From positions 62,001 to 126,000 of the forward strand of contig NZ_KB899816.1 of the NCBI RefSeq assembly GCF_000378425.1: a stretch of 64,000 nt of DNA, given 5' to 3'. Origin of the DNA: Cohnella laeviribosi DSM 21336. GTDB lineage: Bacteria > Bacillota > Bacilli > Paenibacillales > Paenibacillaceae. Each line of letters starts with the position of its first letter. Positions within the stretch are counted from its first letter, which is position 1. Position numbers and translations under genes: made by a program. The notes under the pieces were generated by a model, which searched no databases, was not told the DNA's origin, and saw nothing but the letters and a program-made list of their open reading frames with translations. Shown piece after piece: positions 27,358 to 36,128 of this stretch.

Positions 27358-27454
27358 GCCGCTCACTCCTCTTTCGGTTTTTGCCATTTATCTATGATAA
27401 CAGGTAGGAACAGGAATGTCTCGCGTTTTTGGCAATCGTGATCTGGCCGGCGCG

Positions 27455-28789
27455 CTACAGCCGTTCCGCCGCGAGCTGCGCGAGCCGGGAACGCTCCCCT
27501 TTTTCCAGCGTGACGTGCCCGCTGATGCTCTCCTCCCTGAACCGTTCGACCAGATAAGTCAACCCGTTGCTTTGCGCGTCCAGATACGGGTGATCGATCT
27601 GCTCCGGATCGCCGAGCAGCACGATTTTGCTTTGCTCGCCGACGCGGGAGACGATCGTCTTCACCTCGTGTCGGCTCAAATTTTGCGCCTCGTCGATGAT
27701 GATGAACTGCCCGGGAATGGATCGTCCGCGGATATAAGTGAGCGCCTCGACCTGGATGCTGCCGAGCCCCATTAAGATTTTATCGAGATCCCCCGATTTT
27801 TTCGTATTGAAAAGAAACTCCAGATTGTCGTAAATCGGCTGCATCCACGGGCGCAGCTTCTCTTCCTTCTCGCCCGGCAAATACCCGATATCTTTGCCCA
27901 TCGGCACGACGGGACGGGCGATCAGCAGCTTTTTGTACTTGTGCTCGTCTTCCACCTTTATCAGCCCCGCCGCCAGGGTAAGCAGCGTCTTGCCCGTTCC
28001 GGCCCGCCCGGTCAACGTCACCAGCGGAATGTCGTCGCTGAGCAGCAATTCGAGCGCCATCCGCTGCTGAGCGTTGCGCGCGGTAATCCCCCACACCGGA
28101 TCGTTGCTCAGATGCAGCGGTTCGAGCCGCTGGCCGTCCGGACTCACCTTCAGCAACGCCGATTTGGACGTGCCGAGTTCGTCTCGCAAAATGACGAATT
28201 CGTTCGGGTGCAGGCCGGATGAAATACCAAGCTGCCGTACGGACAAAAACCGGAAATTGTAAAACTCGTCGATCACCGAAGGGTGCACGCGCAGCGTAAC
28301 GTGACCGGTGTACTGGTCGGAAGGAGTAACCGTCCGGTCCGACAAATAATCTTCCGCCTTGATGCCGAGCACATCGGCCTTGACGCGGACAAGAACGTCC
28401 TTGCTGACCAGAATGACGGGACGGCCCGCCTCGCCGTGCTCGAGCTCTTCCATGTGGTAATTCAGCGCCACCGCTAAAATCCGGTTGTCGTTGGTCATTT
28501 CGCCGAAAAGTTCTTGCACCCGGACGAACCGCCGGTGATTCATCTCGACCTTGAGCAGCCCGCCGCTTGGCAACGCAATGCCGGCGTGCAGATGTCCCTG
28601 TCCGCGCATCCGGTCAAGCTCGCGGGATACGAAGCGGGCGTTGCGTCCGATTTCGTCGGCCAGCCGTTTTTTGGAGTCGATCTCCTCCAATACGACCGAA
28701 GGGATGACAACCTCGTTCTCCTCGAACGAAAACATCGCCAGCGGATCGTGCAGCAGCACATTCGTGTCGAGTACGTAAATTTTTTTCAT
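27455..28789 (-). CDS. ylaK: PIN-PhoH family NTPase YlaK-like
   Basis: 444 residues: an N-terminal PIN ribonuclease-like domain (about 1-125, starting MKKIYVLDTNVLLHDPLAMF with acidic positions D8 and E36) fused to a PhoH helicase-like NTPase (Walker A GRAGTGKT, Walker B FIIIDEAQN). PIN-PhoH proteins are thought to act on RNA. I use the ATG at 28789, seven bases after GGGAGGG. Divergent from ylaJ, as expected for the yla cluster. A second PhoH protein without the PIN domain lies at 62984-63955. Confidence 0.92.
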   Translation of the reverse strand: MKKIYVLDTNVLLHDPLAMFSFEENEVVIPSVVLEEIDSKKRLADEIGRNARFVSRELDRMRGQGHLHAGIALPSGGLLKVEMNHRRFVRVQELFGEMTNDNRILAVALNYHMEELEHGEAGRPVILVSKDVLVRVKADVLGIKAEDYLSDRTVTPSDQYTGHVTLRVHPSVIDEFYNFRFLSVRQLGISSGLHPNEFVILRDELGTSKSALLKVSPDGQRLEPLHLSNDPVWGITARNAQQRMALELLLSDDIPLVTLTGRAGTGKTLLTLAAGLIKVEDEHKYKKLLIARPVVPMGKDIGYLPGEKEEKLRPWMQPIYDNLEFLFNTKKSGDLDKILMGLGSIQVEALTYIRGRSIPGQFIIIDEAQNLSRHEVKTIVSRVGEQSKIVLLGDPEQIDHPYLDAQSNGLTYLVERFREESISGHVTLEKGERSRLAQLAAERL

Positions 28790-28889
28790 CGGTGGTCCCT
28801 CCCGGGTTCGACGATTTTTGGCGTTTTTACATACCTGGCAGACGACAGGGGACAATAAGGGAAGCACTCCAAACGAAGAAGGTGAAAAC

Positions 28890-29486
28890 ATGCGATGGCA
28901 GCCATACGGGTATAAAGCTGCAATGGGCCTGCTGCTGGCCGCTTTGGCTTCAGGGGCCGCGGGCTGCGGCGCGAAAAAGGCCGCGCCCGAGCCGACGGCC
29001 AACCGCTTCCGGACTCAAAGCGAACAAACGGCCAACGCGGCGAAACAAAAGATCAAGGATCCGAAAGCGGTAGCCGCGCATCTGGAACGGCTTGCAACCA
29101 GCGTGCAGGGCGTCAAGGGAGCGAATTGCGTCGTCTTCGGTAATTACGCGATCGTCGGCATCGACGTGGATCCGGCGATGGATCGGTCGCGGGTCGGAAC
29201 CGTCAAGTATGCGGTCGCGGAGGCCTTCCGCAAAGACCCTTACGGCATTGACGCGCTGGTGACGGCGGACGTCGATATCGCGCACCGGCTCCGGGAAATC
29301 CGGCAGGACGCGCAGCAGGGGAGACCGATTGCCGGCTTTGCCGACGAGCTCGCGGATATCGTCGGGCGCCTCATGCCGCAAGTGCCGCGCAGCATCATTC
29401 CTCCCGCTTCCCCGGATAACGACAGCGCGGTGAAGAAACGGGAAACGGATTCGGCTCGGGGTCATCACGTCCACTCCTCCCGATGA
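28890..29486 (+). CDS. ylaJ: YhcN/YlaJ-family sporulation lipoprotein
   Basis: 198 residues; signal peptide ending in AAGC (Cys26), so lipid-anchored. The core VTADVDIAHRLREIRQD and the block preceding it (VAEAFRKDPYGIDAL) identify the YhcN/YlaJ family of spore-associated lipoproteins. The C-terminal 30 residues are low complexity. The ATG at 28890 has GAAGGTG upstream; a longer frame from 28818 lacks the signal peptide context. Divergent from ylaK. Confidence 0.87.
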   Translation: MRWQPYGYKAAMGLLLAALASGAAGCGAKKAAPEPTANRFRTQSEQTANAAKQKIKDPKAVAAHLERLATSVQGVKGANCVVFGNYAIVGIDVDPAMDRSRVGTVKYAVAEAFRKDPYGIDALVTADVDIAHRLREIRQDAQQGRPIAGFADELADIVGRLMPQVPRSIIPPASPDNDSAVKKRETDSARGHHVHSSR

Positions 29487-29500
29487 GGTTGAGCGCATGC

Positions 29501-29531
29501 AAAAAAGCCCAGTGAACCATCACTGGGCTTT
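29501..29531 (-). terminator. terminator of the small gene, containing its stop codon
   Basis: Perfect 11-bp stem (AAAGCCCAGTG with its complement) and six-base loop, followed on the minus strand by six T. The TGA of the 67-codon gene lies at 29522-29520, within the hairpin. On the plus strand there is no T run, so it is a poor stop for ylaJ. Confidence 0.88.
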
Positions 29532-29723
29532 GCGCATGCCGACAAACGCTTGTCCAAGGGTATGGAATTGTTCCGTCCGACGCTCGGCACGCTCGCCGGG
29601 CTGGCCGTCCGAAATCGCCGCGGGACAAGCCGGCCAACGCGCGCGAGCGGCGACGCCATGCTGAGCTGCGGATAATGGGGCGTTCATTCCGGATTCGGGA
29701 AGCAACGTGAACTGGACCGCCAT
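29520..29723 (-). CDS. 67-residue protein of unknown function, own transcription unit
   Basis: Frame beginning MAVQFTLLPESGMNAPLSAA and ending QAFVGMRKAQ. No family recognised; the composition is rich in Ala, Arg and Glu, with no membrane helix. The case for a real gene is its context: a SigA-type promoter (29784-29755), an optimal GAGGAGG seven bases before the ATG, and a perfect terminator overlapping the stop, all on the minus strand between ylaJ and the LCP gene. It could also be an sRNA whose frame is incidental. Confidence 0.55.
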   Translation of the reverse strand: MAVQFTLLPESGMNAPLSAAQHGVAARARWPACPAAISDGQPGERAERRTEQFHTLGQAFVGMRKAQ

Positions 29724-29754
29724 TCGCAGACCTCCTCGAAGCGTTCGTGGCCTC

Positions 29755-29784
29755 ATTATAGCATACGCCGAAATCCGATTCCAA
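29755..29784 (-). promoter_or_regulatory. SigA promoter of the small gene
   Basis: TTGGAA (29784-29779), 18 bases, TATAAT (29760-29755) on the minus strand. A transcript starting near 29748 would have a leader of about 25 bases. Confidence 0.65.
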
Positions 29785-29801
29785 GACCGATCCGCCCGGT
29801 T

Positions 29802-30905
29802 TTAACCGGCGTCGGAAGCAGACGCCGCCTCGTCCCCGCCGACCGTCCGGCCCTCCGGCGAAAGCTCCTCCGCCAGCGCCTCCCGCGCCTTTTGGACGCT
29901 GCTATCGTCCAGATAAACGTAAGGACTTTTCCATTTCCCTTCCAGCGGGATGAACCGGATATGCTCCGAATCGAGATCGTAATAGGCCTTGAGCATATGG
30001 GTAATCTGCTGTTTCGGGATGTCCGTCGTCATGTTGTTGCCGACGGCGCTGATGACGTTGCCGAGCCTGGTCACGCCGCCGAGCGACTTGAGCTTGTCGG
30101 CGATCGCCGCAAGGACGCGCGCCTGGCGTTCGTTGCGGGCGAAATCGCTGGAATCGGCGGTTCCCCGGTTCGACTTCCGGTACCGGACGAAATCAAGCGC
30201 CTGCTTGCCGTCCAGCACCTGCTCGCCTTTTTTCAAATCGATATTGGTCTTGTCCGCGTTGTCGACGTACCGCATGTCCTGATCGACATAAACCTTCACG
30301 CCGCCCAGCGCGTCCACGACATCGATGAATCCCTGGAAATTGATAATGGCCGTATAATCGAACTTGACGCCGAAAAACTCGCCGAACATCTTCCGCATTC
30401 CTTCCCGGGCGTAGGCGTAGGCTTGGTCCTCGTTCAGCCCTTCCTCCGACCGGCCTTCACGGTAAAATCCCGAATAATAAGCGTTCACTTTCTGTTTCTT
30501 GTATCCGTCCAGCTCGAGCAAGGAGTCGCGCGGAATCGAAACGACCGTGGCGGTATTCGATTTCGGGTTAAAGGCCGCCACCATCAGCACGTCCGTATTC
30601 AGCGTTCCCGTGCCCGAACGGGTGTCCAGTCCCAGCAGCACCATCGACACCGGCCTGACCTGCGCGCTGTCCGCCGAGGCGATCGGCTTGTCGTCTCCGC
30701 CCCCGGAGATATCGTTGAGAAACTGGTTGAATTCCCAGTACAGGTAGCCGGCATAAGCGCCCAAACCCAAAATCACGACGGCAAAAAACGACAGCAACAC
30801 GGTTGCCCAACGGCGGCGCTTCGGTTTTTTCGTCTTTCGGGGCGCCGGCGTTCGACGCGTCTGTGCGCTCCTGGAGCGCGGCGGCAACGGCGTACTTGCG
30901 TTCAT
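29802..30905 (-). CDS. LytR-CpsA-Psr (LCP) family wall glycopolymer ligase
   Basis: Membrane-anchored phosphotransferase that attaches teichoic acids or other glycopolymers to peptidoglycan. 367 residues: basic cytoplasmic N-terminus (1-33), one helix (about 34-56), then the extracellular LCP domain with LGLDTRSGTGTLNTDVLMV, VSIPRDSLLEL and QALDFVRYRKSNRG. The conserved Asp and Arg residues that bind the polyprenyl pyrophosphate are present. The ATG overlaps the preceding stop by four bases. Which LCP paralogue it is cannot be told. Confidence 0.93.
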   Translation of the reverse strand: MNASTPLPPRSRSAQTRRTPAPRKTKKPKRRRWATVLLSFFAVVILGLGAYAGYLYWEFNQFLNDISGGGDDKPIASADSAQVRPVSMVLLGLDTRSGTGTLNTDVLMVAAFNPKSNTATVVSIPRDSLLELDGYKKQKVNAYYSGFYREGRSEEGLNEDQAYAYAREGMRKMFGEFFGVKFDYTAIINFQGFIDVVDALGGVKVYVDQDMRYVDNADKTNIDLKKGEQVLDGKQALDFVRYRKSNRGTADSSDFARNERQARVLAAIADKLKSLGGVTRLGNVISAVGNNMTTDIPKQQITHMLKAYYDLDSEHIRFIPLEGKWKSPYVYLDDSSVQKAREALAEELSPEGRTVGGDEAASASDAG

Positions 30906-31204
30906 TCGCTCACCTCAGCATCTTCTCCGCCACCATCCGGAGCGAGGCCGTACAGCTCGTTGCGAAGCTGTTCGGACGCTTCCCGGTCGAACCAGACGGT
31001 CCGAGGGGCGGCATCCCGCTCCCGATACGTGACGTAATATTTCGCGGCGTCGGCCGAGCTGATTTCAAACGACGCCAATCCGTGATCTTCCGACAAAATT
31101 TGCGCGAAAAAGCGAAGCGAATCCCTTGCGGCCTCGTCGTCCGGCCGTACCTCGGTCATCAGCTTCGTCTGGAGCCAATAAAACAACGCGTCGGTCAGAC
31201 GCAT
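30902..31204 (-). CDS. conserved-looking hypothetical protein in the typA-LCP operon
   Basis: 100 residues from the ATG at 31204, beginning MRLTDALFYWLQTKLMTEVR. No family recognised. Alternating charged and hydrophobic residues and a WFD segment suggest a small soluble alpha/beta protein; no signal or membrane segment. GGGGGGAG lies close before this ATG; another ATG ten codons earlier has no ribosome site. It is coupled to the LCP gene by an ATGA overlap and follows ylaH. It takes the place of ylaI/ylaJ in the B. subtilis order. Confidence 0.7.
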   Translation of the reverse strand: MRLTDALFYWLQTKLMTEVRPDDEAARDSLRFFAQILSEDHGLASFEISSADAAKYYVTYRERDAAPRTVWFDREASEQLRNELYGLAPDGGGEDAEVSE

Positions 31205-31255
31205 CCCGCTCCCCCCGATCGGCTGCGATCGCATCCTGAATCCGTCCCGTTCGGC

Positions 31256-31567
31256 TTAACGCGATCCGGACGTTTCGGACGCCGGCTTGTTGCCGCCGTC
31301 CTTGCGCTTGCGCCATTTGTCGTACAGCTGGCGAAGCCGCAGCATCAGCATCATGATGACGGCGACGCCCATGCATTGGATGATCGGCAGCTTGTCGATC
31401 TGGAGAATCAGCAGGATGAAGCAGCCGACCGCCATCATGACGTAAACCAGAATCTCTTTCAAAATCGGCAGTTTTCCGGGACGAAACACGGCGTTGAAAA
31501 TATAGGCGGTAAACGCAAATATGAGCAGATAGGAGACGACAGGATGGTCCTGGAACCACTGCTGCAC
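31256..31567 (-). CDS. ylaH: YlaH-like membrane protein
   Basis: 103 residues, predicted membrane helices at about 10-28, 36-55 and 62-76, then a basic tail. Matches the YlaH-like family of Bacillales, function unknown, and has the expected position 45 bases after typA (ylaG). Confidence 0.82.
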   Translation of the reverse strand: MQQWFQDHPVVSYLLIFAFTAYIFNAVFRPGKLPILKEILVYVMMAVGCFILLILQIDKLPIIQCMGVAVIMMLMLRLRQLYDKWRKRKDGGNKPASETSGSR

Positions 31568-31612
31568 GCTTGTTTCCTCCTTCGTTGGCGCCCGGAGAAG
31601 CGGGGTAAAACC

Positions 31613-33454
31613 TTAAACGCCCGATTCCGCCAGTTTGCGCTGCTTTTCGTATTTGTCGCGCTCGCTTTTGTTCAAAATCTTTTTCCGCAGGCGGATCGAC
31701 TTCGGCGTAATTTCGCAGTACTCGTCGTCGTCCAAATATTCGAGCGCCTCTTCCATCGACATCAGGCGGGGCGTCTTCAGCTTGACCGTCTCTTCCTTGT
31801 TGGCCGTCCGCATGTTGGTGAGCGCTTTTTCTTTGCAGATGTTGACGATGATGTCGTTTTCGCGCGTATGCTCGCCGACGATCATCCCTTCGTACACCTC
31901 CGTGCCCGGAAGCACGAACAGGGTGCCGCGGTCTTCGACGCTCAACATGCCGTACGTCGTCGAAGTGCCCGTCTCGCTGGCGATGAGCACGCCCTGATGA
32001 CGGCCCCCGACTTGTCCGCCTACAACCGGTCCGTAATGGTCGAACGCATGGTTCATGACGCCGTACCCGCGGGTCAGCGTCAGGAAGTGCGTCCGGTAGC
32101 CGATGAGGCCGCGCGCCGGAATGAGAAATTCCAGCCGGACCTGGCCGTTGCCGTTGTTGATCATATTGACCATCTCGGCTTTCCGCGTGCCGAGGCTTTC
32201 CATGACGCTGCCCATGCTTTCCTCCGGCACGTCGATGATCAGCCGCTCGATCGGCTCGCATTTGACGCCGTCGATTTCGCGGACGATAACCTGCGGCTTG
32301 GACACCTGCAGCTCATAGCCTTCGCGCCGCATATTTTCGATCAGGATGCCCAGATGCAGTTCGCCGCGGCCGCTGACGATGAATGCGTCCGGGCTGTCCG
32401 TCTCCTCCACGCGCAGGCTGACATCGGTCTCCAGCTCTTTGAACAGCCGCTCGCGCAGCTTGCGGGACGTCACGAATTTGCCCTCGCGCCCGGCGAAGGG
32501 GCTGTTGTTGACGAGAAACGTCATCTGCAGCGTCGGCTCGTCGATCTTCAGGACGGGCAAGGGTTCGGGCTTTGCGGGATCGGCGACCGTTTCGCCGATA
32601 TTGACGTCCTTGATGCCGGCGATGGCGATAATGTCGCCGGCTGCCGCTTCCTCCAGCTCGATCCGCTTCAGCCCCTGGAAGCCGAACAGCTTCTCGACCC
32701 GGGCCTGGCGGATCTTGCCTTCGCGGTCCAGCACGGCAACCGGCTGGCCTTGGCAGATTTTGCCCCGGTTCACGCGGCCGATCGGAATCCGGCCCAAATA
32801 TTCGTTATAGTCGAGGAGCGTAACGAGGAACTGCAGCGGTTCTTCCGTGCTTTCGCGGGGAGCCGGAATATGCTTCACGATCGTTTCGTACAGCGGCTCC
32901 ATCGAGGTGCCGGGCACGGAAGCATCGAGGCTGGCGATTCCGTTCAGTCCCGATGCGTAGACGACCGGGAAATCCAACTGGTCGTCGCTGGCTTCAAGCT
33001 CGATGAACAGCTCCAGCACTTCGTCGACGACTTCGGCCGGACGCGCCGCCGGCCGGTCGATCTTGTTCACGACGACAACCGGCACCAGCCCCGCTTCCAG
33101 CGCCTTCCGCAGCACGAATTTGGTCTGCGGCATGCAGCCTTCGAAGGCGTCGACGACCAGCAGCACGCCGTCGACCATCTTCATGATCCGCTCGACTTCG
33201 CCCCCGAAGTCCGCGTGCCCCGGCGTATCGACGATATTGATCAAATAGTCCTTGTAACGTACGGCCGTGTTTTTGGCCAAAATGGTAATGCCGCGTTCCC
33301 GTTCCAGATCGTTCGAGTCCATTGCGCGCTCCTGCACCTGCTCGTTGTCCCGGAACGTACCGGATTGACGCAGCAGCTGGTCGACCAGCGTCGTTTTGCC
33401 GTGGTCGACGTGCGCAATGATAGCGATGTTCCGGATGCGATCTCTTGGATGCAT
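31613..33454 (-). CDS. typA: ribosome-associated GTPase TypA/BipA
   Basis: Translational GTPase that binds ribosomes and supports growth at low temperature and 50S assembly. 613 residues. G1 AHVDHGKT (14-21), the DTPGH switch and NKID G4 are all present, followed by EF-G-like domains III and V and the BipA-specific C-terminal domain. The ATG at 33454 lies seven bases after GAGGAG; the open frame upstream is leader. First gene of typA-ylaH-unknown-LCP, with its own promoter. Confidence 0.96.
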   Translation of the reverse strand: MHPRDRIRNIAIIAHVDHGKTTLVDQLLRQSGTFRDNEQVQERAMDSNDLERERGITILAKNTAVRYKDYLINIVDTPGHADFGGEVERIMKMVDGVLLVVDAFEGCMPQTKFVLRKALEAGLVPVVVVNKIDRPAARPAEVVDEVLELFIELEASDDQLDFPVVYASGLNGIASLDASVPGTSMEPLYETIVKHIPAPRESTEEPLQFLVTLLDYNEYLGRIPIGRVNRGKICQGQPVAVLDREGKIRQARVEKLFGFQGLKRIELEEAAAGDIIAIAGIKDVNIGETVADPAKPEPLPVLKIDEPTLQMTFLVNNSPFAGREGKFVTSRKLRERLFKELETDVSLRVEETDSPDAFIVSGRGELHLGILIENMRREGYELQVSKPQVIVREIDGVKCEPIERLIIDVPEESMGSVMESLGTRKAEMVNMINNGNGQVRLEFLIPARGLIGYRTHFLTLTRGYGVMNHAFDHYGPVVGGQVGGRHQGVLIASETGTSTTYGMLSVEDRGTLFVLPGTEVYEGMIVGEHTRENDIIVNICKEKALTNMRTANKEETVKLKTPRLMSMEEALEYLDDDEYCEITPKSIRLRKKILNKSERDKYEKQRKLAESGV

Positions 33455-33529
33455 GGTTCCACTCCTCTTGATCTCTGTATCCCAACATAAAACGCCGACG
33501 CAAGGCCGACGTATACCCACATCCCTTCT

Positions 33530-33557
33530 ATTATAAGCGAATCAGGCCTTAAATCAA
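33530..33557 (-). promoter_or_regulatory. SigA promoter of typA
   Basis: TTGATT (33557-33552), 16 bases, TATAAT (33535-33530) on the minus strand, about 75 bases before the typA start. Confidence 0.65.
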
Positions 33558-33561
33558 GGGA

Positions 33562-34044
33562 TTACCAGATTTTCGGGCGGCGCAGCACCAAGTAGGTGCC
33601 GATGCCGATCAGGATCAGCGCCAGGAGATATACCCCCCACGTCCACAGCAGCGTCATGACGAACATGAGCAGCGAAATCGCTCCGAGCCCGACCGAGGCG
33701 ACCCAGACGCTGCGGTTGCGGACCGGGCCGAATATGTAGTATTCGTACAGTCCCACCGCAACGGCAAACAAAAAAAGCGGCCACAAATACTTCATCAGGC
33801 TCCAGTCGAACCAGCGTCCGATCAGCAGCGGAACGGATACGACGGTCAATATTCCCGCAGGAATAAGCGCAACCTCCGGCAAGATCCGGCCGAAATACAG
33901 CACATGGAGCAGCACGCCGGCAACCAGAACGAACAGCGGCCAGAACACCGAACCGATATAGGCAAATACGCCTAGCTTCCCCAACAAGATGATCAATCCC
34001 GCAGCCAAAACCAGAACGCCCACTGCGGCGGATTGCTTATTCAC
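33562..34044 (-). CDS. LiaF/LiaI-like multi-pass membrane protein
   Basis: 160 residues with six or so short hydrophobic segments, arranged as in the transmembrane part of LiaF/DUF5668 proteins (for example GVLVLAAGLIILLGKLGVF and the repeated WPLF near residues 35 and 88). Only the membrane half is present; the cytoplasmic C-terminal domain of LiaF is absent. GTG start at 34044 after GGGGGGG. No liaRS-like genes are adjacent. Function unknown; membrane-stress related is an inference from the family. Confidence 0.65.
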   Translation of the reverse strand: MNKQSAAVGVLVLAAGLIILLGKLGVFAYIGSVFWPLFVLVAGVLLHVLYFGRILPEVALIPAGILTVVSVPLLIGRWFDWSLMKYLWPLFLFAVAVGLYEYYIFGPVRNRSVWVASVGLGAISLLMFVMTLLWTWGVYLLALILIGIGTYLVLRRPKIW

Positions 34045-34171
34045 TTTGGCCCCCCCAATTCTCTCAAAAACTGTAGCTATGTTTGAACCAATTTCCTTTT
34101 AGTGTAATGGAATTGAGGCGAAAAAACTAGGCCGCTAAGTTAAATTTCAGACAAAGATCATGAATGGTCCG

Positions 34172-34190
34172 AAAGACGGAAACCGTCTTT
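34172..34190 (-). terminator. short hairpin after the first TerC gene
   Basis: AAAGACGG and CCGTCTTT pair around a three-base loop just after the stop codon at 34201; few T follow on the minus strand, so termination would be weak. Confidence 0.45.
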
Positions 34191-34200
34191 ATGCCGCGAT

Positions 34201-34866
34201 TCAAACGCGCCTTCTCCGCAGCCAAAGCGCCGCGGCGAGCAGAATCGCAACGGCAACGAACGGAAGCGCCTCGGCCGCTTGGGGAGAAAGCTGCGGAAGC
34301 CAGCGGTTCCAGGCGGGGTCTTTAAGCACCATATCCCCGGCCGCATACCCGAGCAGCGCACCGCCGATGTAGACGAGGAACGGCAGGCGGTCGAGCGCGT
34401 TCATCATAAACGAACTGCCCCAAATGATCAGCGGTATGCTCATGGCGATCCCGATGACCAGCAGAACGACGTCCCCTCGGGCGACGGCGGCGATGGCCAG
34501 CACGTTATCCAAGCTCATGACGAAATCGGCGGTCACGATCGTCCAGACGGCGCCGGAGAGCGTCCCCGCCGCTTCCGTCCGCTGCGAATGGCCGTGGTTT
34601 TCCGCCAGCAATTTCAGCGCGATGGCAAACAGCAGCAGCGCCCCGGCCGTCTGCAGAAGAGGAATGTTCAGCAGCGTCACCGCTCCGACCGTCAGCACGC
34701 AGCGCAGCACAACGGCCGCAGCGCTCCCCCACCATATGGCTGCGCGGCGTTGCCCGGGCGGAAGCCGCTGCCCGGCCATCGCAATGACGACGGCATTGTC
34801 TCCGCTCAGCAGCACGTTAATGAGCACGATTTGCAAGAAGACCAACAGATTTTCTCCAAATCCCAT
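34201..34866 (-). CDS. TerC-family integral membrane protein (copy 1)
   Basis: 221 residues, seven or so predicted helices, with the two TerC hallmarks SGDNAVVIAMA near residue 21 and MSLDNVLAIAAVA near residue 116; the aspartates lie in the membrane and in the family are linked to manganese export. Divergent from a second TerC gene at 35011. No yybP-ykoY manganese riboswitch was found in the 144-base gap between them. Confidence 0.87.
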   Translation of the reverse strand: MGFGENLLVFLQIVLINVLLSGDNAVVIAMAGQRLPPGQRRAAIWWGSAAAVVLRCVLTVGAVTLLNIPLLQTAGALLLFAIALKLLAENHGHSQRTEAAGTLSGAVWTIVTADFVMSLDNVLAIAAVARGDVVLLVIGIAMSIPLIIWGSSFMMNALDRLPFLVYIGGALLGYAAGDMVLKDPAWNRWLPQLSPQAAEALPFVAVAILLAAALWLRRRRV

Positions 34867-34951
34867 CCCCTAATCCTCCCCTCATACCCGTTGTATGTAC
34901 AAGCCGTTCAGGTTATGTTATAGAATGTTGAACAAATGCCGGGATTTCTTT

Positions 34952-34978
34952 TGAATCCTTTCGGCCGTCTCATACGTA
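34952..34978 (+). promoter_or_regulatory. possible ECF-type promoter of the second TerC gene
   Basis: TGAATC (34952-34957), 17 bases, CGTA (34975-34978), 32 bases before the GTG start. It resembles the SigW pattern TGAAAC-N16-CGTA at five of six -35 positions; B. subtilis yceF, a TerC gene, is in an ECF-controlled operon. Spacing is one base long. Confidence 0.35.
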
Positions 34979-35010
34979 TTTAACAGTTGTACATTTTAGG
35001 GGGGTCCAAC

Positions 35011-35724
35011 GTGGAAGAGATATTCAGTCTGCAGTTTTTCGGTTCTTTGCTACAGATCGTCTTTATCGATTTGCTCCTGGCAGGCGATAATGCGATCGTC
35101 ATCGGACTTGCGGCAAGAAACCTGCCGAAGCACAATCAGCGGAAGGCGATATGGTACGGCACCGGAGGGGCGATTCTGATTCGCGTGGTCGCCACCTTGC
35201 TGGTCGTGAGCTTGCTCAAGATCCCGTTTTTGCAGGCGGTCGGCGGCGTCGTGCTGCTGTGGATCGCATACAAGCTGCTCGTTCAGGAGGACTCCCACGA
35301 AGAAATCAAAGCGAGCAATTCCCTGTGGGGAGCCGTTCGCACCATCGTGATCGCCGACGCGGCCATGGGACTCGACAATGTCATTGCCGTCGCCGGAGCG
35401 GCGCACGGCAACGATCTGCTGGTGATTCTGGGTCTTTTGATCAGCATTCCGGTCGTCGTCTGGGGAAGCACGCTGTTTGTCCGGCTGATTAACCGGTTTC
35501 CCTGGATCGTCTATTTCGGTTCCGGCGTACTGGCCTATACCGCGGCCAAGATGATTACGCATGAACCGAGATTCGACGGCCTGTTCCACGACAATCCCGT
35601 TGTGACGTGGACGTTCGTGGCGGCGATGATCGCCGTCGTGGTCCTCGGCGGCATGTGGACGAATGCGATCAAGGCGAGGAAGGAACGGGAGAAAGGCCTG
35701 GCGAACGGAGACGCGCGCAAATGA
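35011..35724 (+). CDS. TerC-family integral membrane protein (copy 2)
   Basis: 237 residues, about seven helices, hallmarks AGDNAIVIGLAARNLP near residue 24 and MGLDNVIAVAGAAHG near residue 115, plus an eighth hydrophobic stretch (about 200-222). The start is GTG at 35011 directly after AGGGGGG; a TTG eight codons earlier would place that ribosome site inside the frame. Clearly paralogous to copy 1 but with different loops, suggesting different regulation or metal partner. Probably membrane metal homeostasis. Confidence 0.87.
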   Translation: MEEIFSLQFFGSLLQIVFIDLLLAGDNAIVIGLAARNLPKHNQRKAIWYGTGGAILIRVVATLLVVSLLKIPFLQAVGGVVLLWIAYKLLVQEDSHEEIKASNSLWGAVRTIVIADAAMGLDNVIAVAGAAHGNDLLVILGLLISIPVVVWGSTLFVRLINRFPWIVYFGSGVLAYTAAKMITHEPRFDGLFHDNPVVTWTFVAAMIAVVVLGGMWTNAIKARKEREKGLANGDARK

Positions 35725-36019
35725 ACGCTTGAACGATTTCCCGTATGCGGGATTATCCTCCGGCTCCTTTTCCGGCTTCGGGTCATCCGTGGTAAGCCGT
35801 CCCGGGCTTTGGCGTTTTGACGATCGGATCAAACGGACCGTGGTTCCGCTATCCCGTCCATATCCGGCTAAAATCCCAAGCGCCCGGACACAGAAGCCGT
35901 TATTCTATCCAAACAGGAGCCTTTTTTGATGAATGGACGGGAAATAACGGACCCGATGTCCGAAACGGCAACGATTTGGACTTTACAACGGTACATAGCG
36001 GATTTCCTGTCCCGCTCCC
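35725..36019. other. intergenic stretch, no feature recognised
   Basis: Between the second TerC gene and the shared terminator. Frames here have no ribosome site or recognisable protein. Confidence 0.5.
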
Positions 36020-36078
36020 GAAAAGAAAGAACCCCCGAAACTCCGCATAACGCGGAATTCGAGGGTTCTTTCTTCGTT
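36020..36078. terminator. large bidirectional terminator between terC copy 2 and thiI
   Basis: Long hairpin: outer arms AAAGAAAGAACCC/GGGTTCTTTCTT with a bulge, inner arms TCCGC/GCGGA. U-rich arms on both strands let it serve thiI (minus) and terC (plus). Confidence 0.75.
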
Positions 36079-36128
36079 TATCGCGGCAGAGAGGCCGGAC
36101 AACGGGGCCGGACAGCGGGCCGGCGCGT

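Noticed and set aside
34867-35010. yybP-ykoY manganese riboswitch before terC copy 2
   Set aside because: The conserved AGGGGAGUAG-type core and three-way helices are not visible in the gap.
35926-36126. Plus-strand frame starting MMNGREITDPMSE between terC and thiI
   Set aside because: It reads through the long terminator hairpin, has no family match and no clear ribosome site.
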